This document shows, in pieces, positions 46,402-57,820 of a DNA stretch of 64,000 nucleotides. The DNA is taken from contig NC_016472.1 of NCBI RefSeq assembly GCF_000226095.1, positions 6,572,001-6,636,000 on the forward strand, read 5' to 3'. Position 1 is the first letter of the stretch, and the number at the start of each line of letters is the position of its first letter. This DNA comes from Thermothelomyces thermophilus ATCC 42464. Taxonomy: Eukaryota; Ascomycota; Sordariomycetes; Sordariales; Chaetomiaceae. Position numbers and translations under genes: made by a program. The notes below the pieces were generated by a model, which saw nothing but the letters and a program-made list of their open reading frames with translations, searched no databases and was not told the DNA's origin.

Positions 46402-48285
46402 ATGGCGGGCGTTGCGGCTCCCATTTACAGGTATGTCTAACCTGGCGAACATTCTAGAGAATACCTCCATGGTTGTCACTTTCGGAGCTGTCTTGTCGAG
46501 CCAAATCCACCGATGCCGGCGCGGTCAGTGTTTTTTTTTTTTTTTTAAAAAAAAAAATACAATCAGCCATGCAACGCGATCGCGAAAGTCGGAGCCTCTT
46601 TCGCTAACTCATGCCAGGAACTCCCTCCGGGGGTTGACGACAACCGCACTACCAACACGTTGTGCTGCACGTCCCATCTCTCCCCGAGTAATACGGGGGT
46701 TGAGGTGCGCATCGTGCCTGAGCTCTGCTGCGGGCACGAGACGGCCTCTGACTGCTGCTCAGCTGCCGCCCACAAGGACCCGGGTTGTTGTCGGGCGGGC
46801 GAGAGGGTTCAAGACCGACGTCAAGGTTGGAGGTTCGGGTCTGGAGCCGCCTCCCTTTGCGTTTGCTTTTGAGTGAGCTTTTTTTTGCTTTCCAACCTCG
46901 TCAATTTCCGGTATCAGGTCATCTCGACCGACTGACCTGCGGAACAGCATCGACGGCGTCCTGCTTCACGTCGCCAAGCCGATTCCCGGGGCTGCTGAGG
47001 TGCTCCGGTTCCTGAACGACTACAACATCCCCTTCATATTGCTCACCAACGGCGGCGGCAAGCACGAAAGGGACCGTGTCCGGGATCTCAGCGAGAAACT
47101 GGGCGTCCAGCTGTCCACAGACAACTTTGTCCAGTCTCACACGCCCTTCCAGGAGCTTCTCGAAGGGCCGGACAGCCTGCGGGACAAGACGGTCCTGGTG
47201 ACGGGGTCCGACTACGAGAAGTGCCGTTCCATCTTCAAGGAGTATGCAGCCCTGCCCCCCTCCGCTGAGCGCCACCTGATATAATACATATATATATATA
47301 TATATATACGTCCACGGTGAACGCGTCATACTGATTCTGAGTTCTCCACCAATGCACCTGCAGATACGGTTTCCAAAATGTCGTGACTCCAGCCGACATT
47401 TTCGCCGCAGACCCGACCATCTTCCCCTTCCAGTCCGCTTCCTCGTACCCCCACCCGAGCCAGCCCCTCCCCAAGCCGCTCTACAACAAGCCGACCCTCG
47501 ACCGGGCATCCCTCCCCTCACATCTCAAGATCGACGCCATCTTTGTCCTCAACGACCCCCGCGACTGGGCGCTCGACACCCAGATCATCACCGACCTCCT
47601 GCTCTCCCACGCCGGCTACCTGGGGACCTACTCCCCGCTCAACGGCAAGGGCAACGGCGACAACGGCGGCGGCTGGCAGCAGGACGGGCAGCCGCGGCTC
47701 TACTTCAGCAACGCCGACCTGCTGTGGAGCGCGGGCTACCACCTGCCGCGGCTGGGCCAGGGCGCGTTCCAGGCTGCGCTGGCGGGGCTCTGGCGGCGCA
47801 TCACGGGCGGCGCCGCCGAGCTGCGGCGCACCAGCATCGGCAAGCCCTTCGCCGAGACGTACCGCTTCGCCGAGCGCGTCCTGGCCGCCCACAGGCGCGA
47901 GGTCCTGCGCGCCATGGGCCATCATGTCCTCCACTACCAGCACCACCACCAGCACCGACAGGATCCTCCCGCTGATCTCGCTCCCGATGGTGGCAGCGGC
48001 GGCGGCGGCGACAAGGGCGGGGAGGCGGCGCTGCGGCGGGTGTACATGATCGGGGACAACCCGGAGAGCGACGTCGCGGGCGCCAACGGGTACGCCAGCC
48101 CGGAGGGGACCGAGTGGGTGCCGGTGCTGGTCCGGACGGGCGTGTGGAGCGAGGCGAGGGGGGGTAAGCTGGAGGGGCGGTTCGAGCCGAGGACGGTGGC
48201 GGACGACGTGACGGCGGCGGTGAGGTGGGCGCTCAGGAGGGAAGGATGGCACCGTTGTGTGACGGAGGACGGGGAGCTACGGTGA
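46402..48285 (+). CDS. Mitochondrial HAD-superfamily hydrolase, CECR5/HDHD5 type
   Basis: Four exons, 46402-46430, 46618-46872, 46948-47241 and 47364-48285, encode 499 residues, all in phase. Exon 1 is only 29 nt (MAGVAAPIY plus two bases) before a strong GTATGT donor; intron 1 ends with GCTAAC..CCAG. Residues 1-85 are rich in Arg, Ser, Thr and Ala and fit a mitochondrial presequence. HAD motif I is FAFDIDGVLL with D95 and D97, motif II is LLTNGGG with T128, the motif III Lys is in TSIGKPFAETY, and motif IV is MIGDNPESD with D424 and D429. Intermediate blocks (LVFNDPRDWA-type FVLNDPRDWALD, LYFSNADLLW, GQGAF) match the CECR5 subfamily, including yeast YKR070W. It should be a Mg-dependent phosphatase-like enzyme, substrate unknown. 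Gly/His-rich stretches near residues 390-415 are a local expansion. Confidence 0.92.
46531..46557. repeat. T16-A11 homopolymer junction in intron 1
   Basis: Sixteen T are followed directly by eleven A, within intron 1 of the HAD hydrolase gene. The tract is self-complementary and could form a hairpin in DNA or pre-mRNA; it is also a likely site of length error. Confidence 0.9.
47288..47308. repeat. (AT)n microsatellite in intron 3
   Basis: About ten AT units within intron 3 (47242-47363) of the HAD hydrolase gene. Confidence 0.9.
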
Positions 48286-48598
48286 TGGGGAGCTTTGTGG
48301 TTCCTCTTTTTCTTGGAAAAGGGGGGGGGGGGTTTTGAGGGGTTAGATAACTCTTTCAGTGCGGTTTAGCGCATAGGATAGATATGGCGCTCGGAAGTTC
48401 TCTCCGTACCCTCCATTACCCTCCATCAGGATGACGATGGTAGTCTCCGGGGTGCAGCATTGGATATGGCGGGCCAGGTGTCCCCCCCCCCCAACAAACA
48501 AAAAGGAACAAAAAGGGAAGAGGGTTGGTTCTGAGCTTGCTTGAGTCTACACAGTTATCCCATGTACTGCTTTGTACGGCTACCTAGCAAACGCTTTT
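48286..48598. other. 3' flank of the HAD hydrolase gene up to the transposon boundary
   Basis: No gene. It contains a G11 run near 48321 and a C10 run near 48481. It is still of normal base composition and ends where the copia LTR begins. Confidence 0.5.
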
Positions 48599-48851
48599 TG
48601 TGAGGATAGACTCGGGGAATGCATCGTTTGTATCGAGAAGTGTCGGAAGCTATGGAGCTTCCAAACGTATTAGCCACGCGTTCGCCACAGCGTATAAGGC
48701 GTCGTTGCCAACGCATTGGCCAGTTTCTTTGTCTATAAATATCAGTCGTTTTGTCTCCTTTGTAGATAGTTCAACAAGGCACTGTCTCCTTCGTACAGCC
48801 ACCTACTATAGACTGCTTTCAACGCTCCCGGAGCTCCTACTACGTTCGGCA
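48599..48851 (+). repeat. Putative copia 5' LTR
   Basis: A 253-bp segment begins TGTGAGG and ends CGGCA (TG..CA), with a TATA-like TATAAATATC at about 48734. Its end is set by the adjoining initiator-tRNA-like primer-binding site. It is far less AT-shifted than the internal sequence. The partner LTR is outside the window, so the borders are inferred. Confidence 0.55.
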
Positions 48852-48868
48852 GTTATAAGCCCGGCGCC
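48852..48868 (+). other. Putative copia primer-binding site (initiator tRNA-Met half)
   Basis: GTTATAAGCCCGGCGCC directly follows the LTR. It resembles the complement of the anticodon-region half of initiator tRNA-Met (GGTTATGAGCCCG type), the primer used by copia-group elements, with one G-to-A change in a TpG context that fits RIP. Confidence 0.45.
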
Positions 48869-48977
48869 TTGACTGCTCCTCTGCCGACGTATCTTTAATA
48901 TTAGTGGTAGCTTCTTTCTTCGGTTATAAACTCTCTTACCCTGCTTCTATACGTATTTAATGACATATCTGTCTATT

Positions 48978-50693
48978 ATGTCTAAGACCCTAGTTAACAC
49001 TTTTATACGCCTTATAGGGCCTAGTTCCTAGAACTTGTAGTATATTAAACCATAGTTATAAGCTGAATTCGCTAGTATATAGGGATTTGTTGACCTTGAT
49101 AGTAACTATGAGCTAGATCTAGAAGTTCTGTAGTGCCTAACTTATAAGTAAGCTAGAGATAACCTTATCCTAGCTTCCTAGGAGTAACTCTAAGAGGGAT
49201 TATCGCCCTTAATATCTATAGACTTAATGCCTTCTAATATAGCCGTTATAGCTAAATTCATATGATTATAAGACTCCTTTTATAAAGATATCATATACGT
49301 TATAGATGTTAGTAAGTAGATAGGATAGCTATAATGCTAGCTAATATATATTATAGATTCCAAACTTTATAAAGCTATAAAAGGGTATAAGAAGAAGGAT
49401 ATTAACCTTATTAGGGGGATTATCTAAGCGCTTTACTCTATACTTATACTATTTGTCATAATGCTTTATATAATAGTTACTATATAATATATAACTAGTC
49501 TTAATATAGCTAAACGTTCAGGAGTCAATCTATAGCGCTAGATTTATAACTTTAATGTTACCTTCTAGTAAGCTATCTAATATAATATTCTAGAAGTATA
49601 GGGTATATAAGGACTTTATACCTTTCTTAACACTATTACTATATATATCTTACTAACTTAGGTAGTAAACAAGAGGATAGAAATCAAGCTTGCTAATAAT
49701 ATAAGATAGCTACTTCTAAAGCTTAGTATCCTTATTATGATAGCTAAGATCCTAATTAATAATAACACATAACCTAGAGTCTCTCGAAAGTATAGAATCT
49801 TCTTAACAACTTATATACTAATACTTTCTATAGCTTAGAAGAGTAGTAAGGAAAGAGGCAGAGACTTATATAGAGACTCTTATAGCGGTTGGTAGCGTAA
49901 TACAAGATATCCTTATAAGCGTCTAAGACATCTATAGGATTTAGTAGACTGCTACGTGCTTAAGTAAGCCGTCCATGGTAACGAGTAACGCTTATACCTT
50001 TCTAATAAGGAGTATAAGAGGATTCGCTAGGAGCTCGATAAGCTAAAGTAGGCTAGACTGAAAAATTAACTTATTACTAAGTAGAGGGAGCTATCCTATT
50101 CTAGGTAGTCAAGGGCAGGATACCCTAGCTCCCTTAATACATTAATTATTAGCCCTTAACTACTTAGTAAGCTCTTAACTTACTATAAGGTATTTAGTAT
50201 AGTCGCTCTATAACGTTATCCTCTTTCGGAAAGCACTCTACTAAACTTATATAGTACGACCTACTTGGTTAACAATAAGAAGTTCCTTTTACCTAGGACA
50301 TTCGTTAAGGTAGAAGATCCTAAGTTTGTCAAAGCGGGTATAATAACCTTTCCTATTAGTAGGAGGGGCACTTAGGTGATTAAGAACGTTCTAGATAGAC
50401 TATATAGACTATATACTAAGAGCCTAACGCCTAAGGATATTACTATTGTCAAGATATTCTATATTAACATTATCTTAGAAGCTCTATTACTTAAGGTAGG
50501 CGCTTAGTACTATAGCTTAGACTACTTATTACATTTTAGAACACTAGAATATAATATTATTCTTTATAAGTTAGAATATAAGTATAATCTTACCTTCCTT
50601 GAATATAAGCTACTTTCCCACTACTTAAGCTTCCTAGACTATATCTTAATTAGTAAAGCAGGTATTATAAATATTTATATATCCTTATAGAAT
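48978..50693 (+). pseudogene. Copia gag-like region, RIP-inactivated
   Basis: From an ATG at 48978 the reading begins MSKTLVNTFIRLIGPSS, followed by a frame recognisable between many TAG/TAA codons. Several stops stand where Trp or Gln is expected (for example after GPSS), which is the result of TGG-to-TAG or CAG-to-TAG changes. The distal part is cut by the gypsy insertion. No intact product is possible. Confidence 0.6.
50689..50693. repeat. Target-site duplication AGAAT, left copy
   Basis: AGAAT immediately before the 5' LTR of gypsy element 1 matches AGAAT at 58248-58252 immediately after its 3' LTR, proving a single insertion event into copia DNA. Confidence 0.85.
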
Positions 50694-51120
50694 TGTCACG
50701 GAAATATGCATGCAGATGCCGCCTGAGCCACTGGCACGAACGGGCTAATCAAGCCAAAGGAATGATAGACTAATTAGGACAGGATCACGCTTAGCAAGAA
50801 ATGATCCCAACAGAGGATCACTAGCTCACGATATAAGCCAGGTAAGCCAGTATAAATGATCACCACGACTGCTAGTAATCCTAGGAGTATATATGCATGT
50901 AAATAGTCACTCGTTATAGTGGACTCTGGGAGTTCACCAGTGGTAACAATCACAATCATAGTACTTATACCAAGCATTACTAATTACTATAAAAGGCAAC
51001 TCTAGTATTGTTATAAACCCTTTGGCTTCACCGAATCCCTTAGACGACCTGCCTGCTCGTTACGCTCAATCCACCTCTGTCTAGACCCTTTTAGAAGAAG
51101 TCTGAGTTAGGTTCGTTACA
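50694..51120 (+). repeat. Gypsy element 1 5' LTR
   Basis: It begins TGTCACGG and ends TTCGTTACA. Comparison with the 3' LTR (ending TTCGTCATA) and element 2 (TTCGTCATA) implies an original TTCGTCACA end, each copy carrying a different CpA-to-TpA change. A TATA-like run (TATATATGCATGTAAATA) lies at about 50889-50906, and the presumed RNA start AGTGGTAACAA is at 50939-50949. Confidence 0.9.
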
Positions 51121-51122
51121 CG

Positions 51123-51133
51123 TTATTACCACT
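51123..51133 (+). other. Gypsy element 1 primer-binding site, complementary to its own LTR
   Basis: TTATTACCACT, 2 nt after the LTR, is complementary at 10 of 11 positions to AGTGGTAACAA inside the LTR. The mismatch is a G-to-A change relative to element 2, which has all 11. It does not resemble a tRNA 3' end. This fits self-priming as described for Tf1. Confidence 0.65.
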
Positions 51134-51186
51134 CCCTTTGTTCTATTATAGTTCAGAACGGAGGTGACTTCGACCTTGATATCGAC

Positions 51187-52350
51187 ATGGCTACTAACGT
51201 CACGGCCGAACAGCTGCTCGCTCAGCTTGGTCAACTCTAGTAGCGGGTCTAGGAGTTAGACTAGAGAGATAAGGCTGCTTAAGCTCGAATTAAGGAACTC
51301 GAGAACCGCGAAAAGTATTTATAGAAGTTAGTTAACGAGGCCTACGCCAAAATCGAGGCACTCGAGGGCGCCAAAGCGAAGCGTATTAAGATCGAACTAC
51401 CTAGCAAATATAGAGGAACTAAGGAAGATCTTGTAGGATTCCTAATAAACCTCTAATCCTACTTCTGGCTTAATAATAACAAGTTTCTAGATAATAAAGC
51501 TAAAGTCCTTTATATAGCTACGAGACTAGAGAGTAAGGCACTTAGATAGTTCGAGCCTACATAGAATGACTATCTTACTAAGGAAGACGAAGACGACCGA
51601 GACGCGTTTATATAGGCAGTCTTCCGATCTTATAACCGTTTCGAAGAAGAGCTTTAGAAAGTTTTTAGTGATAAAGACGAGAAGATTTATATGTAAGAAA
51701 GACTTGCCAATCTCCGATAGACCAAGTCAATAGCCTCTTATGCTATATAATTTAGATAGGATATACTCAAGTCTTAGCTTAATGATAAGGCATTAATATA
51801 ATTATTTTATAATGGCTTAAAGGAAAAGGTTAAGAACAAGCTATATAAGTACGATTAGCCTAAGACTCTAGACAAATATATCGTATAGGCTATTAGGATC
51901 AATAATCGACTCTATATACAAGAGTAGTAGAAACAAGGTCAAATAAATGGAACTACGGTTAAGGCTAATAATAAGAAAAAGCGAGTATACGTTAGTACCT
52001 CGTACAGGACGTACCCTAGAGCTATAGATATAGACGTAGTGTAGAAGTAGGACTAGAAGAAGACGACCAAAGACAAGTCTAATGTTACCTACTATAACTA
52101 CGGAAAGAAAGGACACTATAAGCAAGAATGCCAGAGCCCGAAGAAAGAATGGAAACTAGCCCCTAGAAAGGAAATTATGGCTATCGACGAAACTACTAAG
52201 GACGTTATCGAAGTAGCGGCCACAAGCTACGAAGATAGGGATAGTAATACGGACAGTTTCGGATATAATGGCAATAGTAAAGACGAACAAGCACCGTACT
52301 CCGAACTAGTCACTACAGACCCAGAGACAGGTCTTGCCAAATAGGACACG
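51187..52350 (+). pseudogene. Gypsy element 1 gag, RIP-inactivated
   Basis: The frame starts MATNVTAEQLLAQLGQL and is interrupted from codon 18 on (TAG-TAG at 51238-51243). A coiled-coil-like N-terminus (about 51230-51370) precedes a capsid-like block with FLINL..YF, KVLYIATRLE and FNRFEEEL-type motifs. A CCHC zinc knuckle lies at about 52090-52131, with some cysteines changed to tyrosine (Y-N-Y-GKKGHYK-Q-EC). The 3' border of gag is not clear and is approximate. Confidence 0.75.
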
Positions 52351-52489
52351 GCAGGAGAGTACGCACTACCAATTTCGATTCTCCTAGCCTTGAGTTAGTG
52401 GGGTTTTATAGTTACGTAGAGGTAGGATAGATCGTAGACAACCGATACCTAAGGAATCGAAAGACCTAGACCTAATATTCTATTCTTCT

Positions 52490-53560
52490 AAGAACGAATC
52501 GAATAGTACCGTAACGAAGTTTTCTAACTTAATATAGAACTATGTAAACGGGATAGGCGTTTGACTTGACTTGCCTAGTAGAGCGATAAGATAAAGGACG
52601 AAATGAGGGAACTCTAACGTATCGTAGAAGCTATTAAAGGAGAACAGCCTATAATATATAATAGACCCGATAGCTATACCAAGTATCTTGATAACTAGCA
52701 ACTTAGTAATGATGTATAGAACCTAGAATACTAGTTTATACGTACGAACCACAGAAAAGACAAACGTACGTAGGAAAGCTACTAGAAGAAACACTCCTAT
52801 CTTAGCATTAGAGTACCTATAGTCTACGTATAGTGGGAAGGATTTGGAAAAGAATTCTAATACCTCCTAGGCGACGCTACGCGACTATACCCTTAACACG
52901 AGGTATATACGTAAGTGCCCTAGTTCTAATGTATGGCATATAAATGCCAATATCACTTCTATAACAAATTTAAAAATAATCACTAGCTAACCTGACAAGG
53001 AAATAAGGATAGAAGCTTATGCCCTGTAGAATAGGTCTACGATATAGGAAACAGAGCGGCCGAATTGCTCTAAGAGATCGAAGCCTACGATCTAGAAAGC
53101 ATCATAATAGTTCTAAAACAAGCCTAGCCTAGGCACTACAGAACGGGACGAGACATATAGGACTCGTGCTAGAGCAACGATTACCTCTATTATATAGATA
53201 AAAAGAAATTGCAAATTCGGGAGCTTTAGACGAAGCTATAGTATATATGACGGAAAGTAGAACGGACCTAATAGTAGGAAGCTATAAGCACTTAATGGCT
53301 TACGGAAATGAGCACGATTGACGAAGCTGCTATTAGCTAAACAACCGAAGAGGTTAACACTAACCTGGGAAACGGGTTAGGGCCCTTCGAGGGGCCCGAA
53401 AACCATTAACGCCTATATAATGGCGAGTGGTAGCATAGTATAGGAGGGACTAGCGTAAGAGACTACTATATCGAGACCTCCTAGTAGAAGCATAGGAAAT
53501 CGCCGTAATCTTTGGACGATAGCAGCAAGACAAGTGGCTATAGACAATAGCATAATAGAA
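52490..53560 (+). pseudogene. Gypsy element 1 extra domain between gag and protease
   Basis: About 1 kb of formerly coding sequence separates the zinc knuckle from the protease. It contains a charged helical part (about 52520-52650) and a Cys/His-containing block at about 52928-53030 (C-x4-C-x3-H spacing), followed by VYDIGNRAAELL. Element 2 has the same segment at 62030-63110. I cannot name the domain. Many stops interrupt it. Confidence 0.55.
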
Positions 53561-53569
53561 ACAGCACGA

Positions 53570-56500
53570 AATGCTCGTACTAGTAGATAGTGGAGTAGAG
53601 ATAAACCTGATTTTACTAATACTTGTAAATTAGCTACAGATACCCTAGAGAATGAAGCAGAAGTATAGCATAGTCAAAGGGCTATTTCTAATATAATAGG
53701 TATATAGGGAGACTAAACTAATTAACATTACTATGGTAGGGAAGATTATAGTAATCGTATTTAGCATTATAGATATAGGCAATGATAAAGATATAATATT
53801 AGGGTTACTATAGTATGAAGATTACAACCCGGATATTAGCTAGAAGAATAGTAGCTACCTATAACCCTAAATGGAGTCATATTCGACTAGTGAGATAGGG
53901 AGCATGCAAGGATCACGAGCAGACGATGCTCAAAGGAAGGCATGTCCTATGGATCTACCGTAAGAGACGGACAGTAGCAGGTAGACCATTATAGACTCTA
54001 GAAGAGGTAGTATAACGACATCGATATCGTAATAGGAAGAACGAGCTAAATCGCTAATAGCTGTTCTCTCTATTAATGAATGTAGAGCACTGTAATTGGA
54101 GCAGTAGGTTAAGATAGGAGAAATCGCTAGCATCGCTATAGACGGAACTAAGTTCGTATACTATTAGAAAACCGAGAGACAAGACAAGACTAGGGAAGTA
54201 CCGAAGGAATACAAAGGACACCTAGCATTCGAACCGAAGCATCTAAAAGGACTACCAGAACACGGCCTATAGGATTACAAGATCAAGCTTAAGGAAGGAG
54301 CATGACTAAAGTTCTTTAAGATTTACTATACGAGCTAGATATAGAACGAAGAACTTAAGCGATATTTAGAGGAGAACCTTTAAAGAGGATATATCTGCCT
54401 GTTGATATCACTAGCAGGCTACCTAATCCTATTTGTGCCTAAGAAAGATAGAAAGCTATGGTTATATGTTAACTATTAGTAACTTAACGAACAGACTATG
54501 AAAAATCAATACCTGTTACTACTAATCTTACGGCTCTAAGATTAGTTAGTAGGAGCCTAATATTTTACGCGTCTTGACTTGCCATCGGCCTATAACTATA
54601 TATAGATCAAAGAAGGCGACGAGTAGAAAACGGCCTTTAGGACACCCTATAGCTACTATAAGTACCTTGTCATGCTATTTAGACTTATAAACGTGCTAGT
54701 AACGTTCTAAGCCCTGATTAATCAAGCTATCCGACCCTTTCTTGACAAATTTACAGTATGTTATCTCGATAATATACTTATCTTCTCTAAGACGATAGAC
54801 AAATACCAGAAGCATGTAAAAATAGTATTAGACATATTATATACGTATAAGCTATTAGTTAACAAGGAAAAGAGCAAATTCTACGTTAGGAAAACGGTGT
54901 TTCTAGGATATAAGATATCCCTAGGATAAATTTAGATAGAACCTTCAAAAGTTAAAGCTATCAAGAATTAGCCACGACCAACGTCAGTCACGGAAGTACG
55001 AAGTTTCATCAGATTTACGAACTTCTACCAGATGTTTATTAGGAACTTTAGAGCGATCGTACGACCTTTGTACGAACTTACTAAGAAGAACGCTAAATTC
55101 CAATGGGAAGAGCGATATAAGTAAGCATTTACGTAGATCTGCAACGCCATTACTAAAGATCTAGTACTAGTACTACTAGACCCTAAGAAGCCATTCGAGG
55201 TAGAAACGGACACTTTAGACTATACCATCGGAGGACAATTAGAATAACGAGACAAACAAGGGAAGTTATATCCTATAGCCTTCTTTTTAAAGAAGCTCGA
55301 CGGACTATGCCTTAATTATCCGATCTATAATAAGGAACTACTTGCAATTGTTAAAGCTTTCAAGGAATGGCAACTATACCTTAGTAGTACGATTAAACTA
55401 GTATAAGTGTATACGGATTATAAGAACCTACGATACTTCACGACGACAAAGGAACTCAACAGACGACAAATACGATAGGTAGAATTCCTCGCGGAATTCA
55501 ACTTCGAGATCTGCTATAAGAAGGGCAAAGAAAACATACAAGTAGACATTTTAAGCCGACGAACAGATCACACGAAAGGACAAACGGAAACAATACCACC
55601 GTTGTTTAAGGAACGAACAGATAGAACGCTACATTACGAAACGTAGATACCTATAGAAGATGATCTGCTTAACTCGTTCCTCGAATGCTATATAATCTTT
55701 CGAGAGGAAAGGATTAACGAGGCATAGTATCAAGCAGCACCCGGACCAGTAGTACCTGACGGAGTAGAAGAGAAAGATAGGAAACTCTGGTACCGAGGTA
55801 AAGCATATATCTACGACAAGGATCAATAGCTATAGATGATTTGAGAACTCTACGAGTCGAAACTCGGAGGATATAAAGGAGTTACGAAGACTGTCGTATA
55901 AGTCAAGAAACACTACGACTTTCTATAGTTAACGGCACGAGTTAAGGAAGTCGTACGGAGCTACGATATCTACAATCGAAGCAAAATAGTACGATATAAG
56001 CTATACGGGCTACTTTAGCCACTGCTAATAGCTAACAAATTATAGAGCTTGGTTACGATAGACTTTATTACAAAGCTGCTAGAATCTAAGGACACGGCCA
56101 TAAGAGTAATCTACGATAGTATTCTTACTATAGTAGATTGCCTGACTAAGTAGGCATACTTCTTTCCCTATAAGGAGTCCTAGATAGCAGAACAGTTAGT
56201 AGACATAATCTATCGGTAAGTTACATTAGTACATGCTTGGCCGCAAGAATGGATCACCGATAGAGATATGAAGTTCGCGTCGAAATTCTAGTAAGCGTTA
56301 ATACAATGATTAGGCGTCAATAGTAAACTATTAATAGTATATTACCTATAGATTAACAGGCAAACGGAACGATTAAACCAAGTTATTAAGCAGTACCTCT
56401 GTTCTTATATTAACTACTAGCAAGACGACTAGGTCATGCTATTACTAATAATATAACTCGCCTATAATACGATACCGATAGAAACGACTAAAGTTACACC

Positions 56501-57110
56501 GTTCTTCGCAAACTACAGATATAAAGCAAACCTTAGGCAAGGACCAGAGGTTATAGTGCCAAGAGCAGTAGTCAAAGCAGAACAGATATACGCATTATAT
56601 AAGAAGCTCAAGAAGGAACTCGAGTTTGTCAAGACCAGAATAAAGAACTATTACGACAAACACAGGCTCGAGGGACCTTACCTAGAGAGGGGAGACAAAG
56701 TCTACCTAATCGTACGAAACTTACGAACCAAATAACTAAGCGCGAAGCTAGACTTTAAGAAGGTCGGACCCTTTGTTATCAAAGAACGAATTTCGACATC
56801 TAACTACCGACTATCGTTACCGTTATCTATGTAACTATAGACGGATGTTTTTTATATTTTACTCCTCGAACCAGCACCGAAAAACGCCAAGGTTGCTATA
56901 TATATCGAAGCAGAAGATAAGGAAGAAGAATAGGACATTAAAGAAATTCTAGATTTATGTATCATTAATAGGGAACTATAGTACCTAGTTAAATGGCTTG
57001 ATTTTAGACTAGAAGATAACTTATAGGAACTAGTTAAGAACTTGAACTGCCCTAAGAAATTAGAACAGTTCTACCAGCAGAACCTGAATCGACTATAGGC
57101 ACTGGCTTAG
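53570..57110 (+). pseudogene. Gypsy element 1 pol (protease, RT, RNase H, integrase, chromo-like end), RIP-inactivated
   Basis: The protease active site VDSG is at about 53582-53593. Reverse transcriptase runs from about 54395, with SLAGYLILFVPKKD and the catalytic YLDD degraded to YLDN at about 54764-54776. RNase H begins near 55198 (VETDTLDYTIGGQL). The integrase has TIDFIT at about 56056 and the second catalytic Asp in EWITDRDMKF at about 56246. A chromo-like tail with YLVKWLDF lies near 56980-57005. This order and tail are those of chromovirus-type gypsy elements. Numerous TAG/TAA codons break the frame. Confidence 0.85.
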
Positions 57111-57180
57111 ACAAAACAGCCAAGTCGGCCTCTGACAAATCTAGGCCTAAAGAAGACTAGTCAAACGGGACGTTAGTACC

Positions 57181-57694
57181 TTAGGACCGTATATTACTAA
57201 TAATACATGCTTCGGACTCCCGCACCCTCCGTTCTTCTGCCTCTATTTCCTCTAGAGACTGTATACCTCGACGAAACAGCTCGGAACCCCGCTCCTTTAA
57301 GAAACGTTTCTAGCAACGAAGACAAGCTAATCGACCGATAGCTATCTAAAGTTAAGTCTGAAGAACAAAAAGGGCCTCTTTAGCATCGGCCTCTTCTTGT
57401 TTTACACGCTTTTGTTTAGATATAATCTTCGTTACTATAAAGAATTAGCTACAAACATTAAGGCAACAAACTAGGTTACGAACAAGCAGACGCTACGTCG
57501 GAACCATCGCAAGAATGACCCCGACGTACGTACTTGCTATAGCAAGAAGAGCCTGACGCCATGCGATAAGCCAAGTTCTGCTTAAAACACTACGAACATG
57601 GTATGACGTCCACGCTAGAAGAATCAATAAAAGAAGCAAGCGTGGCGTGCTGTTGGGATTTCGAGGATCGGCGCTTAGAAACATGATCTGCCAT
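57181..57694 (-). pseudogene. Antisense ORF with Zn2Cys6-like pattern and charged helix, degenerate
   Basis: On the strand opposite gag-pol, an ATG at 57694 opens MADHVSKRRSSKSQQHATLA. It continues through a Cys-rich block in which C-x2-C-x6-C occurs twice if Tyr codons (TAT/TAC) at three cysteine positions are read as G-to-A changes. After one frame shift near 57500 a second part reads KQKRVKQEEADAKEALFVLQ and LKERGSELFRRGIQSLEEIE, a charged probable coiled coil, ending at TAA 57181. Several TAG/TAA codons interrupt it. It lies between pol and the polypurine tract. The pattern recalls GAL4-type binuclear zinc clusters, but function is unknown. Confidence 0.55.
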
Positions 57695-57805
57695 CTTGTT
57701 AGTCACTAGCAGTACGGGAAAAGGGAAAAATTACAAGGTATACATGGAAAGGATGTTAGCGCTATTTGAAACGGCCTAAAAGAGGGCTTTCGGGTTGAAA
57801 GCCTT

Positions 57806-57815
57806 GGAGGGAGGG
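57806..57815 (+). other. Polypurine tract of gypsy element 1
   Basis: GGAGGGAGGG, 5 bp before the 3' LTR, in the position expected for the plus-strand primer. Confidence 0.75.
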
Positions 57816-57820
57816 CATCG

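Noticed and set aside
47518-48252. 244-codon minus-strand frame
   Set aside because: Antisense to the last exon of the HAD hydrolase, whose motifs are intact.
48600-48872. 90-codon plus-strand frame
   Set aside because: It lies within the inferred copia LTR and crosses its end.
57493-57684. 63-codon minus-strand frame with a hydrophobic stretch
   Set aside because: It lies in a different frame from the degenerate antisense ORF, which explains the region better.
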